NCBI RefSeq assembly: GCF_013114825.1
Contig: NZ_JAAVLX010000008.1
Coordinates: 248,001-312,000, forward strand
From: Bradyrhizobium australiense
GTDB taxonomy: Bacteria > Pseudomonadota > Alphaproteobacteria > Rhizobiales > Xanthobacteraceae
Reading direction: 5' to 3'
Length of the DNA stretch: 64,000 nt
In this document: in pieces, positions 35,498 to 45,471 of the stretch
Layout: each line of letters opens with the position of its first letter
Position numbering within the stretch: the stretch's first letter is position 1
The notes under the pieces: generated by a model
What the model saw: only the letters and a program-made list of their open reading frames with translations
What the model was told of the DNA's origin: nothing
The model's database searches: none
Position numbers and translations under genes: made by a program

Positions 35498-35797
35498 TCA
35501 GATCGTCGGCAGCACCGAGAACCGCTCCCCTGCCTCCCGCAGGTTCAGCATATCGGGATTGCCGGCGTCATCCTGCACGGCATCGACCCGCGCCGATGAC
35601 GGTCCACGCCGGCATGCCGCAATCACGGCGGTCACGGCCGCCGCAGGGCCTGCGAACAACGCCTCGACGCTGCCGTCCCGGCGATTGCGCACCCAGCCTT
35701 CGAGATCGCGCGACCGCGCCGCGTGGTCGACAAAGGCGCGGTAGCCGACGCCCTGCACCCGGCCCCTGATCGTGACATGGCGGATGGCGTCGCTCAT
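35498..35797 (-). CDS. acyP: Acylphosphatase
   Basis: A 99-residue enzyme that hydrolyses acyl phosphates. The signature GRVQGVGYR (12-20) supplies the catalytic arginine R20 and GWVRNRRDGSVE supplies the asparagine N38. Length is normal. Its ATG overlaps the stop of the upstream decarboxylase gene by four bases (ATGA), so the two are translationally coupled. Confidence 0.95.
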   Translation of the reverse strand: MSDAIRHVTIRGRVQGVGYRAFVDHAARSRDLEGWVRNRRDGSVEALFAGPAAAVTAVIAACRRGPSSARVDAVQDDAGNPDMLNLREAGERFSVLPTI

Positions 35798-36663
35798 GGT
35801 TTCTTCAACCCGAGGAATTCGCTCGCGCGTGCGTTCATGTCGATATCACGCATTGCCCGGCCCGTCAGTTCGGACGACGCCAGCCTCTTCAGATTCTTCG
35901 GCGAGGTTCCCTCACGCAGGGCCTTCAGCGTCTCGTAGACGGCCTGCGTCGCGGCGGCGAACGGCGCGTGGCCCTGCAGCGCGATCCGCACGCGCTGACC
36001 AGCGAGATAATCGAGCGCGATCATCTCCTCGGGCACACCGCCGAGCACGATCGGCAGGCTCGTTGCCGCGGAAATGGCCTCCAGTTCCTCGCGATTCCTG
36101 ATGCCGGTGAAGAACAGCGCATCGACGCCGGTGGCTTCATACGCCTTCGCGCGCGCGATGGCGTCGTCGAGACCGCTAACGGATACCGCGCCAGTGCGGC
36201 CCATGACGACCAGCGAGGGATCGCCGCGCCCATCGAGGGCAGCCTTCATCTTGCCGACGCCCTCCTCCAGCGGGATCAGTTGCGTCCCCGACTGCCCGAA
36301 CGCCTGCGGCAGCAGCGTATCCTCGATGGTCAGGCCGGCGGCGCCGGCAGCCTCGAGTTCCTGCACGGTGCGGCGGACATTGAGCGCGTTGCCATAGCCA
36401 TGGTCGGCGTCGACCAGCACCGGCAAAGTCGAGGCGCGCGACATCCGGCGCATCTGCTCGGCCAGCTCCGTCAACGTGATCAGCGCAACATCGGGATCGC
36501 CGAGCACGACCAGCGAGGCCACCGAGCCGCCGAACATGCCGAGCTCGAAACCGAGGTCTTCGGCAATGCGGATCGAGGTCGCGTCATAGACCGATCCGGG
36601 CCGAATGCAGGCGCGGCCGTTGAGAATGGAACGCAATCTCTCGCGGCGCTGACGGTAAGCCAT
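35794..36663 (-). CDS. Oxaloacetate decarboxylase (isocitrate lyase/PEP mutase superfamily)
   Basis: A 289-residue TIM-barrel enzyme of the PEP mutase/isocitrate lyase superfamily, close in pattern to the oxaloacetate decarboxylases described from Pseudomonas (PA4872) and Bradyrhizobium. Mg2+-binding aspartates are in PVLVDADHGYGN (D85, D87), with IEDTLLPQ and ALFFTGIRN on later strands. The catalytic cysteine loop of true isocitrate lyases is absent. Acylphosphatase is coupled downstream. Confidence 0.88.
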   Translation of the reverse strand: MAYRQRRERLRSILNGRACIRPGSVYDATSIRIAEDLGFELGMFGGSVASLVVLGDPDVALITLTELAEQMRRMSRASTLPVLVDADHGYGNALNVRRTVQELEAAGAAGLTIEDTLLPQAFGQSGTQLIPLEEGVGKMKAALDGRGDPSLVVMGRTGAVSVSGLDDAIARAKAYEATGVDALFFTGIRNREELEAISAATSLPIVLGGVPEEMIALDYLAGQRVRIALQGHAPFAAATQAVYETLKALREGTSPKNLKRLASSELTGRAMRDIDMNARASEFLGLKKP

Positions 36664-36686
36664 GGTTGCCCTCAGTTCTATCTACC

Positions 36687-36801
36687 GTCATTGCGAGCGC
36701 AGCTAAGCAATCCATAGCGCCACAAGCCGAACCATGGATTGCTTCGTCGTGACGCTCCCTTGCACAAACGCTTCGCGTTTGTCGCAGGCAATGACGGAAC
36801 G
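36687..36801. repeat. Rhizobial intergenic inverted repeat
   Basis: CCGTCATTGCGAGCGCAG and AAGCAATCCAT on the left return inverted as ATGGATTGCTT and GGCAATGACGG on the right, with an inner AAACGCTTCGCGTTT hairpin. This CATTGCGAGCG family is widespread between Bradyrhizobium genes; a fragment of the same kind recurs near 55606-55645. Confidence 0.75.
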
Positions 36802-36808
36802 GGAAGCG

Positions 36809-38824
36809 TTACGCAAACTCCAGGATCAGCGCATCCACCGCCAGCGTCGCGCCGGCCGCGGCGTGAATCTTCTTCACAGTTCCGTCGCGTTCGGCGCGCA
36901 GCACGTTCTGCATCTTCATGGCTTCCACCACGGCCAGCGTCTCGCCGGACTTGACCTCCTGGCCTTCGGCGACCGCAATCGACACCACGAGCCCGGGCAT
37001 CGGGCACAACAGCTTCTTGCCGGTGTCGGCCGCGGAAGTTACCGGCATCAGCCGCGCGGCCGCGGCCTCGCTTTCGGTGAAGACGTTGACTGCAACTTCA
37101 AAGCCCTGATGCGCGAGGCGGAAGCCGTTCGGGATCGCGCGCACCTGCATCGCCACGAAATGGCCGTCGATGGTGCCCTGCCAGACCGGTTCGCCCGGCG
37201 TCCACGCCGAAACCAGATTGTGCGGATTGCCGGGCAGGCCGTCCGCGCCGATCAAGCGCACCGCGATGCCCTCGGCCTCGCGTGCCACGTCGAGCGCGAT
37301 TTCGTCGCGGTCGAGCCACACCGCGCGGCGGCGCTCGCGTTGCACCAGCCGGCCGCTCATCTGGCCCGAAATCTGGCGCTTGCGCTCGCCGAGCACGTGA
37401 TCGATTGCGGCGCCCACGGCGGCCAGCCGCCGCGCGATCTCGCCTTCCGGCGAACGCGCCGAAAATCCCTTCGGGAATTCTTCCGCGATGAAGCCGGTCG
37501 AAAGCTTGCCCTCGCGCCAGCGCGGATGGTTCATCAGTGCCGACAGAAACGGAATGTTGTGCCTGATGCCATCGACGTAGAACGCGTCAAGCGCGGTGGC
37601 CTGCGCCTCGATCGCAGCGGCCCGCGACGGCGCGTGCGTGACGAGTTTGGCAATCATCGGATCGTAATGGATCGAGATCTCGCCGCCTTCCTGCACGCCG
37701 GTATCGTTGCGGATGGTGACGCCGTCCTGGCTCGCTTCCGCCGGTGGCCGGTATTTCACCAGCCGGCCGATCGACGGCAGGAAATTGCGGAACGGATCCT
37801 CGGCATAGACACGGGACTCCACGGCCCAGCCGGTCAGCGTAACATCCTTCTGCGCGATCGAAAGCTTCTCGCCGGCGGCAACCCGGATCATCTGCTCGAC
37901 GAGATCGATGCCGGTAATCAATTCGGTGACGGGATGCTCGACCTGCAGGCGGGTGTTCATCTCCAGGAAGTAAAAACTCTTGTCCTGGCCGGCGACGAAT
38001 TCGACGGTGCCGGCGGAATCGTAGTTCACGGCCTTGGCGAGCGCGACCGCCTGCTCGCCCATCTTGCGACGGGTGGTCTCGTCGAGCAGCGGCGACGGCG
38101 CTTCCTCGATGACCTTCTGGTTACGGCGCTGGATCGAGCATTCGCGCTCGCCGAGATGGATCACGTTACCATGCTTGTCGCCGAGCACCTGTATCTCGAT
38201 GTGGCGGGGATCGACGATGAACTTTTCAATGAAGACGCGGTCGTCGCCGAACGAGGATTTGGCCTCAGCCTTGGCGAGATTGAAACCCTCGGCGACTTCC
38301 TTCTTCGAATGCGCGATCCGCATGCCCTTGCCGCCGCCGCCGGCGGAGGCCTTGATCATCACGGGATAGCCAATCTCGTCGGCGATCTTCACCGCGTGCT
38401 TTTCGTCCTCGATCACGCCGAGATGCCCAGGGACGGTCGAGACTTTTGCTTTTGCGGCGGCCTTCTTGGATTCGATCTTGTCGCCCATCGCGGCGATCGC
38501 GCCCGGATTGGGGCCGATGAAGACGATGCTGGCCTTGGCGAGCTCGCGCGGAAACGCCTCGCGTTCGGACAGGAAGCCGTAGCCGGGATGCACGGCCTCC
38601 GCGCCGGTCTTGCGGCAGGCGTCGATGATCCGGTCGATCAGCAGATAGCTCTCGGCCGCCGCCGGCGGACCAATCAGCACCGCGTCATCGGCCATTTCGA
38701 CGTGCAGCGCATCGCGATCGGCCTCGGAATATACCGCTATCGTCTCGATCCCCATGCGGCGCGCAGTCTTGATGACCCGGCAGGCGATCTCGCCGCGATT
38801 TGCGATCAGAATTCTCTTGAACAT
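36809..38824 (-). CDS. pccA: Propionyl/acetyl-CoA carboxylase biotin carboxylase subunit
   Basis: A 671-residue alpha subunit. Order: biotin carboxylase N domain (RILIANRGEIACRVI), ATP-grasp with the glycine-rich KASAGGGGKGMRIA loop and EMNTRLQVEHPVTE, the BC C-terminal domain, a BT linker region, and a biotinyl domain with lysine K637 in EAMKMQN. It carboxylates biotin for the partner carboxyltransferase, mainly propionyl-CoA in rhizobia. The pccB gene is not in the window. The ATG at 38824 starts the standard MFKRILIANRG. Confidence 0.95.
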   Translation of the reverse strand: MFKRILIANRGEIACRVIKTARRMGIETIAVYSEADRDALHVEMADDAVLIGPPAAAESYLLIDRIIDACRKTGAEAVHPGYGFLSEREAFPRELAKASIVFIGPNPGAIAAMGDKIESKKAAAKAKVSTVPGHLGVIEDEKHAVKIADEIGYPVMIKASAGGGGKGMRIAHSKKEVAEGFNLAKAEAKSSFGDDRVFIEKFIVDPRHIEIQVLGDKHGNVIHLGERECSIQRRNQKVIEEAPSPLLDETTRRKMGEQAVALAKAVNYDSAGTVEFVAGQDKSFYFLEMNTRLQVEHPVTELITGIDLVEQMIRVAAGEKLSIAQKDVTLTGWAVESRVYAEDPFRNFLPSIGRLVKYRPPAEASQDGVTIRNDTGVQEGGEISIHYDPMIAKLVTHAPSRAAAIEAQATALDAFYVDGIRHNIPFLSALMNHPRWREGKLSTGFIAEEFPKGFSARSPEGEIARRLAAVGAAIDHVLGERKRQISGQMSGRLVQRERRRAVWLDRDEIALDVAREAEGIAVRLIGADGLPGNPHNLVSAWTPGEPVWQGTIDGHFVAMQVRAIPNGFRLAHQGFEVAVNVFTESEAAAARLMPVTSAADTGKKLLCPMPGLVVSIAVAEGQEVKSGETLAVVEAMKMQNVLRAERDGTVKKIHAAAGATLAVDALILEFA

Positions 38825-38960
38825 GTTCTTCTTGCTTGAGCTTTGGGCGGGATCCTCCCCGCAATGAGACATGCGGGACGCGGGTAACACACCCGTCGTA
38901 CAGCAAAAATCGATGGAGGCAACGGTCTCGTAGCGCGCGGCTGCCCAGCCCGGCAGTTAC

Positions 38961-39170
38961 TCACCCGGAATAGGAGTTGAACCGGCCCCGCGCGTAGGCG
39001 TGGGATACCGCTTTCATCAGCTCGCCGACTTCGGATTCCAGATATTCGTTGGCGACAATCAGCGCGCGGATCGTCGCCCGCATATCGCCGCCGCAGGCGG
39101 AAATCGCCTGATCCACCGCGCTTTCCAGTTCATCCCCCTCTTCGGATTTCGGCTGTGAAGAGGACGACAT
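38961..39170 (-). CDS. Small conserved acidic protein
   Basis: A 69-residue protein with a disordered acidic N-terminus and a helical second half (DMRATIRALIVANEYLESEV). This form recurs in Bradyrhizobium and Rhodopseudomonas. No function recognised. Confidence 0.75.
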   Translation of the reverse strand: MSSSSQPKSEEGDELESAVDQAISACGGDMRATIRALIVANEYLESEVGELMKAVSHAYARGRFNSYSG

Positions 39171-39371
39171 GGCAATATTCCGTTTTGAGCGACGGCGCTA
39201 TGTACCTATTTTGTTCTCATGAAGTCAATGGGACCGCTCGGCCTCGGCCGCCTGCCCTCGCCGTTTTCCCCAACCTGCTTCCGCGCGCCATTAGCGTCAT
39301 CGCGTCATCGCCTTGGTTCAATCACATCACCTTGTGCTAGAAGGCAGCGGCGGTTGTGGAATTGATTTGAA

Positions 39372-40142
39372 ATGAAACAGATGCGGTCTCGAATTTTTCT
39401 TGTTGCAACGTTGCTGTCGATCGTCCTTCCGGCCAGCCAGAGTTTGGCTGCCACCGCCGTCGTCCGGGACGGCAGCACGCTTCAGCTCGGCAATTTGACC
39501 TACCGGCTCGATGGCATCGATGTCCCGACCGCCGATCAACTCTGCATCGACGAACACGCCGATAGCTGGACCTGCGGTGTCGAGGCGCGCGATCAACTGA
39601 GCAAGTTGATCGGCGGCAAACAGGTCCGCTGCGACGATCTTGGCCCCGATCCCGCCTACAAGAAACGGCACATCGGCGTATGCAAGATCGAGGGCGACAC
39701 CACAAGTCTCAGCCAATTGTTAGTCCGCAACGGCTTTGCTCTGAATGTCGAAGCCTCCGCCAGCGGGCGCTTCCAGGTGGATGAGGCGCGCGCCAGGGAC
39801 GACCGCCAAGGTCTCTGGAAAGGCTGCTTCGTTGCGCCGCGCGAGTTCCGCGCCGGGAAGGAGGACGGCGCCCTGCTCGGTGCCTCGTGCCGCGCCGACC
39901 GCGACCGCGAAATCCGCGAGGCCCTGTTCCCCGAGGAGCTCGTCATGCCGGCGGGCTGCAACATCAAAGGCAAGCGCGCCATCCGCGCACGCGTCACCGG
40001 GAACCTCGGCATCTACCACCTGCAGATGTGCCGCTCCTATCCAGGATTGAAGCCGGATCGCTGGTTCTGTTCCGAGGAAGATGCGCAAGCCGCCGGGTTC
40101 CGCAGGGCCTATAACTGCCGGTCAACCACCAAGAGCAAATGA
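39372..40142 (+). CDS. Secreted thermonuclease-like protein
   Basis: A 256-residue exported protein with signal peptide (about 7-27) and a staphylococcal-nuclease-like OB fold (about 28-150; YRLDGIDVP and GVEARDQLSKLIGGK). The RxxG..E..R active-site set of true nucleases is not clearly complete, so activity is uncertain. The C-terminal part (about 165-250) holds eight or so cysteines and basic residues with no recognised domain. Confidence 0.85.
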   Translation: MKQMRSRIFLVATLLSIVLPASQSLAATAVVRDGSTLQLGNLTYRLDGIDVPTADQLCIDEHADSWTCGVEARDQLSKLIGGKQVRCDDLGPDPAYKKRHIGVCKIEGDTTSLSQLLVRNGFALNVEASASGRFQVDEARARDDRQGLWKGCFVAPREFRAGKEDGALLGASCRADRDREIREALFPEELVMPAGCNIKGKRAIRARVTGNLGIYHLQMCRSYPGLKPDRWFCSEEDAQAAGFRRAYNCRSTTKSK

Positions 40143-40198
40143 GGCTGGCAAACGCGCCGGCTATTGTGTGAAAGTGCCGGCAGAGGTTGCCGGCACGC

Positions 40199-42652
40199 AT
40201 GACATCTTCCGACACCACGAACGTCCTGCCTGAAGCTGCCGCTGCCGAGCGCTTGCGGCAACATCTCCAGGAAATCGCAAGCGAACGCGACAGAGCCCAT
40301 CGTGCGTTGCAGGAGCGCGAAGCGGAGCTGGCGCGGATCCAGCGCATCGCTGGCGTCGGCGGGCTCGAAATCGACTTCCGTGATGGCGTCAAGAACCGCC
40401 GCTCCCCCGAATACCTTCTGGTTCACGGGCTGCCGCCCGAGGCGGCCAACGAGACCTACGAGGAATGGGTCAGTCGAATCCATCCCGAGGATCGCGAACG
40501 AACGGTCCAGGACCTGTTCGGCGTATTGAAGAGCCAGAGCGAAGACTATTCGGCCGAATACCGCATCGTGCGGCCAAACGACGGCGCGATCCGATGGATC
40601 CGCGTCGTCGCCAAGATCGAGCGCGACCGCGACGGCCGCGCGCTTCGCCTCGTCGGCGCCGATTGCGACGTCACCGATCAAATGCTAGCGCAGGCCACCT
40701 TGCGCGAAAGCGAGGAGCGGTTCCGCCTGATCGCCAACAGCGCGCCGGTCCCGATCTGGGTCACCAAGCTCGACCGCACGCGTTCCTTCGCCAACCAGGC
40801 CTATGTCGATTTCCTCGGACTGCCGTTCGAGGAAGCCATCGTGTTCGATTGGCGCAAGCGGCTGCATCCGGACGATGCGCTGCGCATCGTGCAGGAATCC
40901 ATCGCAGGCGAGGCCTCGCTGAAACCGTTCGTGCTGGAGGCCCGCTACCAGCGTGCCGACGGCGAATGGCGGTGGTTGCGCTCGGAATCCCAGCCGCGCT
41001 GGGATCCGACCGGCAAGCACATCGGCTTCATCGGCGTTGCCCACGACGTCACATCGGCCAAGCAGGCTGAACACGATTTGCGCCGGCTGAACGAAATCCT
41101 GGAATTGAAGATCACAGAGCGGACCGCGCAGCTCGAATCCAGCGAAGCGCAGATGCGGGCGATCTTCGAGACCAGCCACCAGTATCAGGCGCTGCTCAAC
41201 CGGCACGGTGACGTGCTCTATGCCAACGGGACCGCGCTGGCCGGAATCGGCGCCGATGCCGGCGCTGTGGTCGGCCAGCCGTTCTGGGAAACGCCGTGGT
41301 TTGCCGCGACCTCCGGCATGCGCGATGCCGTCCGCGACGCCTTCATCACCGTGATGAGAGGCGAAGAAGTCAAGATCGAGATGCTGCTGCACCTGCCGAT
41401 CGGCGACCGCTATTTCGATTTCGCGATGCGTCCGCTGCACGACCAGTACGGCGCGGTGATCGGTGCGGTGCCGGAAGCCATCGACGTCACCGAGCGCCGC
41501 CAGGGGGAGGAAGCGCTGCGGCAGTCGCAGAAGATGGAAGCGGTGGGACAGTTGACCGGTGGTGTGGCGCACGATTTCAACAATCTCTTGACCATCATCC
41601 GCTCCGCGACAGATTTTCTGCGCCGCCGCGAGTTGCCGGAAGAGCGGCGCCGGCGCTACATCGACGCGATCGCCGAGACCGTGGAGCGGGCCTCCAAGCT
41701 GACCGGACAATTGCTGGCGTTCGCCCGCAGGCAGCCACTGAAGCCGCAGGTCTTCAACGTCGGCACCCAGGTTGAATCCGTCGCACAGTTGATCCGTCCC
41801 CTGGTCGGCGCCCGGATCAGGATCGACGTCGACATCGCCGATCTCAATTGTTACGCGATCGCCGATATCGCGCAATTCGAAACCGCGCTGATGAATCTCG
41901 CCGTCAACAGCCGCGATGCCATGGACAGCGAGGGTCGGCTGACCATCCAGGTCCGCAAGGTGGATGCCATTCCGCCACTGCGTGCCCAGCCTGCCCGTAG
42001 CGGCGATTTCGTCGCCATCACCGTGACCGATACCGGCTGCGGCATCGCCCCTGCCCTGCTCGAGACGATTTTCGAGCCGTTCTTCACCACCAAGGAAGTC
42101 GGCAAGGGCACCGGCCTCGGCCTCAGCCAGGCGTTCGGCTTCGCCAAGCAGTCCGACGGTGACATCGCGGTTACGAGCAAGCCTGGCCAGGGCGCGACGT
42201 TCACGATCTACCTGCCGCAGGCTCCGGTGCCGGCCGATGCCGTCGAGGCCGCCGCGACCGGCAGCGAGCCCGCCGCTCGCGGCCGCGGCTACCGCGTCCT
42301 CGTGGTCGAGGACAATGACGACGTCGGCCAGTTCTCCACCGAGCTATTGGAAGATCTCGGCTACACCGTACGCCGCGTCGCCAGCGCGGATGCCGCGCTG
42401 GCAATCCTGGCAGAGGATGAGTTTTCCGCCGATCTGGTGTTTTCCGACGTCATCATGCCCGGCATGAACGGCGTCGAGCTCGCTGGCATCGTGCGCGAGC
42501 GCTATCCCGGCCTGCCTGTGGTCCTGACCAGCGGCTACAGCAACGTGCTGGCGGAGAGCGCCCACCGCGGCTTCGAGCTGATTCAGAAACCCTATTCGGT
42601 GGAGCTGCTGTCGCGGATTCTCAGGAAGGCGATTTCCGAGGCGCGCCGCTAG
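40199..42652 (+). CDS. Multi-PAS hybrid histidine kinase
   Basis: An 817-residue soluble hybrid kinase: a short coiled-coil start, three PAS/PAC units (about 45-165, 175-295, 320-440), HisKA with the phosphoacceptor in GGVAHDFNNLL, HATPase (TDTGCGIA, GKGTGLGLS), and a C-terminal receiver with VVEDNDDVGQ and SDVIMPGMNG. No membrane helices. Same design as the kinase at 30.5 kb and likely a distant paralogue. It ends six bases from a convergent GGDEF/EAL gene. An ATG four codons earlier is possible. Confidence 0.92.
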   Translation: MTSSDTTNVLPEAAAAERLRQHLQEIASERDRAHRALQEREAELARIQRIAGVGGLEIDFRDGVKNRRSPEYLLVHGLPPEAANETYEEWVSRIHPEDRERTVQDLFGVLKSQSEDYSAEYRIVRPNDGAIRWIRVVAKIERDRDGRALRLVGADCDVTDQMLAQATLRESEERFRLIANSAPVPIWVTKLDRTRSFANQAYVDFLGLPFEEAIVFDWRKRLHPDDALRIVQESIAGEASLKPFVLEARYQRADGEWRWLRSESQPRWDPTGKHIGFIGVAHDVTSAKQAEHDLRRLNEILELKITERTAQLESSEAQMRAIFETSHQYQALLNRHGDVLYANGTALAGIGADAGAVVGQPFWETPWFAATSGMRDAVRDAFITVMRGEEVKIEMLLHLPIGDRYFDFAMRPLHDQYGAVIGAVPEAIDVTERRQGEEALRQSQKMEAVGQLTGGVAHDFNNLLTIIRSATDFLRRRELPEERRRRYIDAIAETVERASKLTGQLLAFARRQPLKPQVFNVGTQVESVAQLIRPLVGARIRIDVDIADLNCYAIADIAQFETALMNLAVNSRDAMDSEGRLTIQVRKVDAIPPLRAQPARSGDFVAITVTDTGCGIAPALLETIFEPFFTTKEVGKGTGLGLSQAFGFAKQSDGDIAVTSKPGQGATFTIYLPQAPVPADAVEAAATGSEPAARGRGYRVLVVEDNDDVGQFSTELLEDLGYTVRRVASADAALAILAEDEFSADLVFSDVIMPGMNGVELAGIVRERYPGLPVVLTSGYSNVLAESAHRGFELIQKPYSVELLSRILRKAISEARR

Positions 42653-42658
42653 GACAGC

Positions 42659-45379
42659 TCACGCCACGGCCTCAACGCCGGCCTCCCCTGATGCCAAGAG
42701 CGCGCGGATTTCCTGCGCCGGGCGCGCGGCGCTGAACAGATAGCCCTGCATCTGCGTACATCCGAGATTCTGCACGGTCTCGCGCTGCTGCAGCGTCTCG
42801 ACGCCTTCGGCCGTCGTGATCATGTTGCGATCGGCGGCGATGCTGACCACCGCGCGGATGATCGAGGCCGACGAGGAATTGCACGTCACTTCCTTGACGA
42901 AGGAACGGTCGATCTTGATCTTGTCGAACGGGAAGCGCTGCAGATATTGCAACGAGGAATAGCCGGTGCCGAAATCGTCGAGTGCGATGTGGATGCCGAG
43001 CGCGCGGAGCTGGTTCAGCGTCGCCAGCGCGGCGTCATCGTCAGCGATCAGGACGGCTTCCGTGATCTCGAGCTCGAGCCGGCGCGGGTCGAGCCCGGTC
43101 TCGGCAAGAACGGCGGCGACTTTCATCGACAGCGTTTCTGACCGGAACTGGATCGGCGAGACGTTTACGGCGATGCGGATATGGGACGGCCAGATCGCCG
43201 CTTCGGTACAGGCGGTGCGCAACACCCACTGCCCGATCTCTTCGATCAGGCCGGTTTCCTCGGCGACCGGCACGAAGTCGGCGGGCGAAATCATGCCGCG
43301 CACCGGATGCCGCCATCGCAACAGCGCCTCGCAGCCGGTGACGCCGTCGCCGCGCAGATCGACCTGCGGCTGATAGTGCAGTTCGAACCCGCCCTGCAGC
43401 AGCGCCTCGCGCAAGTCGGCCTCCAGCTCGCGGCGGTGATTGGCCTGCTGCTCCATCTCGGGATAGAAGAAGCGATAGGTCCTGCGGCCGGCGGCCTTCG
43501 CGGCATACATCGCAAGATCGGCGTTCTTCAGGAGATCGAGCAGGTCCGAGCCGTCGCGCGGGGCGATCGCGATGCCGATGCTGGCGTCGCTGGCAAGCTG
43601 ATGGCCATGGCAATCGAACGGGGTGCGCAATGCATGATAGATCCGCGCGACCAACGCGTGAACGTCCTCGGCGCTCGCGATGCCGTCTTGGAGGATAGCG
43701 AATTCATCGCCGCCGAGCCGGGCGATGAAATCTTCAGAGCCGACCGACTGGCGCAAGCGCTCCGCCACGCACTTCAGAAACTCGTCGCCGATCAGATGTC
43801 CCAGCGTGTCGTTGATACGCTTGAACTCGTCGATGTCGATATAGAGGATCGCGAACTCCCGCCGCTCGGTTTCCAGCAGCAATCCTTCCGCATGGCGTTG
43901 GAACAGCGTGCGGTTCGGCAAATTGGTCAAGGCGTCGTAATGGGCGAGATGCTCGATCCTGGCCTGGTCGCGCCGCCCTTCGGTGACGTCTTCCAGCGTC
44001 GTGGCCCAGCCGCCGTCCGCCGACCGCTTGAAGATCAGCCGGATCGTGCGCCCGTCCGGCGTCGAGGTCACCGTGTCCTGAACCGGGCTGCCGTTGGGAT
44101 CGAGAAAGCGCGCGCAATAGGCGTCGACATCGCCGACGAAGGAGCCGCGCTCCTGACGGTGGCGGACCAAGTCGCGCAGATGGCAGCCCGGTTTGACGAT
44201 CTCCGGCGAGAGCCCGAACATGTCGATATAGCGCCGGTTGCAGATCACGAGGCGGCCGGAGGAATCGAACAGCAGCAGGCCTTGCGTCATGTTATTGATC
44301 GCGGTGTCGAGATGCCGGCTCTTCTCCGATAGCTTGCGCTGCGCGGCGGCGTGCTGGCGGTGTAGCTGGCGCACGACCAGAAAAACCATTCCGATCACGA
44401 CGACGATTGCCAGCGCTGCCGCAAAAAATTGCAGCCTCGTCTGCGCCCGCCAGTCGGCGAGTGCGGTCTCCGTCCTGGTAGTCGCGACGATGAGGATTGG
44501 AAAGTGCATCAGCGATTTGACCGCGCCGACCTTGTCTTCCGACAACCTCGCGCTGGTGAAGCGCCCCGAAACGTTGCCGTCCAGCGTCAGTGCGCGCTGA
44601 AACGCGTCGGTATTGGCGACGTTCATACCGATCAGCTTGTCGTCCTCGGGATAACGGGCAATGATGGTGCCGTCGCGGTGAATCATCGAAATCGCGGTGT
44701 CGCTATCCAGCGCCAGCGATGCGACGAAGTCCTCGAAGTGGGAAGGCTCGATGCCGCGCACGGCAAAGCCGATGATCTCGCCCTCACGGCCGCTGATCTT
44801 CCGCGCGAAAATGGTGGTCCAGACCTTGGTCACCCTGCTCACGACCGGCTCGACAATCACGTCGGGCGTCGGCCTGCCCGACATGAACTCCTGGAAGTAG
44901 CGCCGGTCCGTAATGGTCGAGTCCGCCACCGGCCACATCTCGGACGAATTGATCAGCCAGCCCTTGGCGCTCCAGAGATTGAGCGCACCGACATGCGGCA
45001 ACACCGAGAGCTTCATGCGCAGCATCTCGTGCGCGCTCAAGGTCGACATCTTCTTTTCGAACTCGTCGGCGGTGTAGACCCCGTCCGCCCGCAGGCCGGT
45101 TACGACGTCTTCCTGGACATGCTGGAGGTCCAACAGTTGCTGGTCGAAATGTCGCGACAGCAACAGCGCGCTGTTGTTGAGTTCGCGCTCGGCAACTTCC
45201 AGCGCCCGCTCGCGGTACTGCATGGCGAAATAGCCGGTGCCGAGCATGATCGCGATCACGAGCACCGCCGCACTCAGGATCAGCCACTGGATCGCCGCCA
45301 GCCTGATCCGCCACGGCATGCCGCGACCGAACAGCGGCTGGCTCGCCGCGACGAAGTCTTCCGATGAATTGTTCAGCAT
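42659..45379 (-). CDS. Membrane c-di-GMP protein: Cache-PAS-GGDEF-EAL
   Basis: A 906-residue sensor. Two membrane helices (about 25-48 and 322-345) bracket a periplasmic dCache-like domain; then a PAS domain, a diguanylate cyclase domain with an intact LGGDEFAIL, and a phosphodiesterase domain with CEALLRWRHP, DDFGTGYSSL and KIDRSF. Both catalytic motifs look complete, so it could make or degrade cyclic di-GMP. Start at 45379 chosen for helix placement; a near-CtrA box lies 65-80 bases upstream. Confidence 0.93.
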   Translation of the reverse strand: MLNNSSEDFVAASQPLFGRGMPWRIRLAAIQWLILSAAVLVIAIMLGTGYFAMQYRERALEVAERELNNSALLLSRHFDQQLLDLQHVQEDVVTGLRADGVYTADEFEKKMSTLSAHEMLRMKLSVLPHVGALNLWSAKGWLINSSEMWPVADSTITDRRYFQEFMSGRPTPDVIVEPVVSRVTKVWTTIFARKISGREGEIIGFAVRGIEPSHFEDFVASLALDSDTAISMIHRDGTIIARYPEDDKLIGMNVANTDAFQRALTLDGNVSGRFTSARLSEDKVGAVKSLMHFPILIVATTRTETALADWRAQTRLQFFAAALAIVVVIGMVFLVVRQLHRQHAAAQRKLSEKSRHLDTAINNMTQGLLLFDSSGRLVICNRRYIDMFGLSPEIVKPGCHLRDLVRHRQERGSFVGDVDAYCARFLDPNGSPVQDTVTSTPDGRTIRLIFKRSADGGWATTLEDVTEGRRDQARIEHLAHYDALTNLPNRTLFQRHAEGLLLETERREFAILYIDIDEFKRINDTLGHLIGDEFLKCVAERLRQSVGSEDFIARLGGDEFAILQDGIASAEDVHALVARIYHALRTPFDCHGHQLASDASIGIAIAPRDGSDLLDLLKNADLAMYAAKAAGRRTYRFFYPEMEQQANHRRELEADLREALLQGGFELHYQPQVDLRGDGVTGCEALLRWRHPVRGMISPADFVPVAEETGLIEEIGQWVLRTACTEAAIWPSHIRIAVNVSPIQFRSETLSMKVAAVLAETGLDPRRLELEITEAVLIADDDAALATLNQLRALGIHIALDDFGTGYSSLQYLQRFPFDKIKIDRSFVKEVTCNSSSASIIRAVVSIAADRNMITTAEGVETLQQRETVQNLGCTQMQGYLFSAARPAQEIRALLASGEAGVEAVA

Positions 45380-45443
45380 TTTCGCCGTCCCCACAGGCGC
45401 TTGTTGTAGGGACCACAAGCCAAAAGCGGGTTAGCAAATCCAG

Positions 45444-45458
45444 TTATCGCGAGGTTAA
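45444..45458 (-). promoter_or_regulatory. Near-consensus CtrA box, GGDEF/EAL side
   Basis: Minus strand TTAA-N7-ATAA, one base off consensus, 65-80 bases upstream of the GGDEF/EAL start. A similar one-mismatch site (CTAA-N7-TTAA) lies at 46002-46016 beside the next gene. Single mismatches make each weak alone. Confidence 0.3.
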
Positions 45459-45471
45459 GGCGGCCGCGCAA

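Noticed and set aside
36734..38839. 701-residue open frame on the plus strand
   Set aside because: It is the antisense of pccA; in GC-rich DNA such shadow frames stay open by codon bias. Its protein has no family features.
43181..44332. 383-residue plus-strand frame
   Set aside because: Antisense shadow of the GGDEF/EAL gene, whose domains are complete on the other strand.
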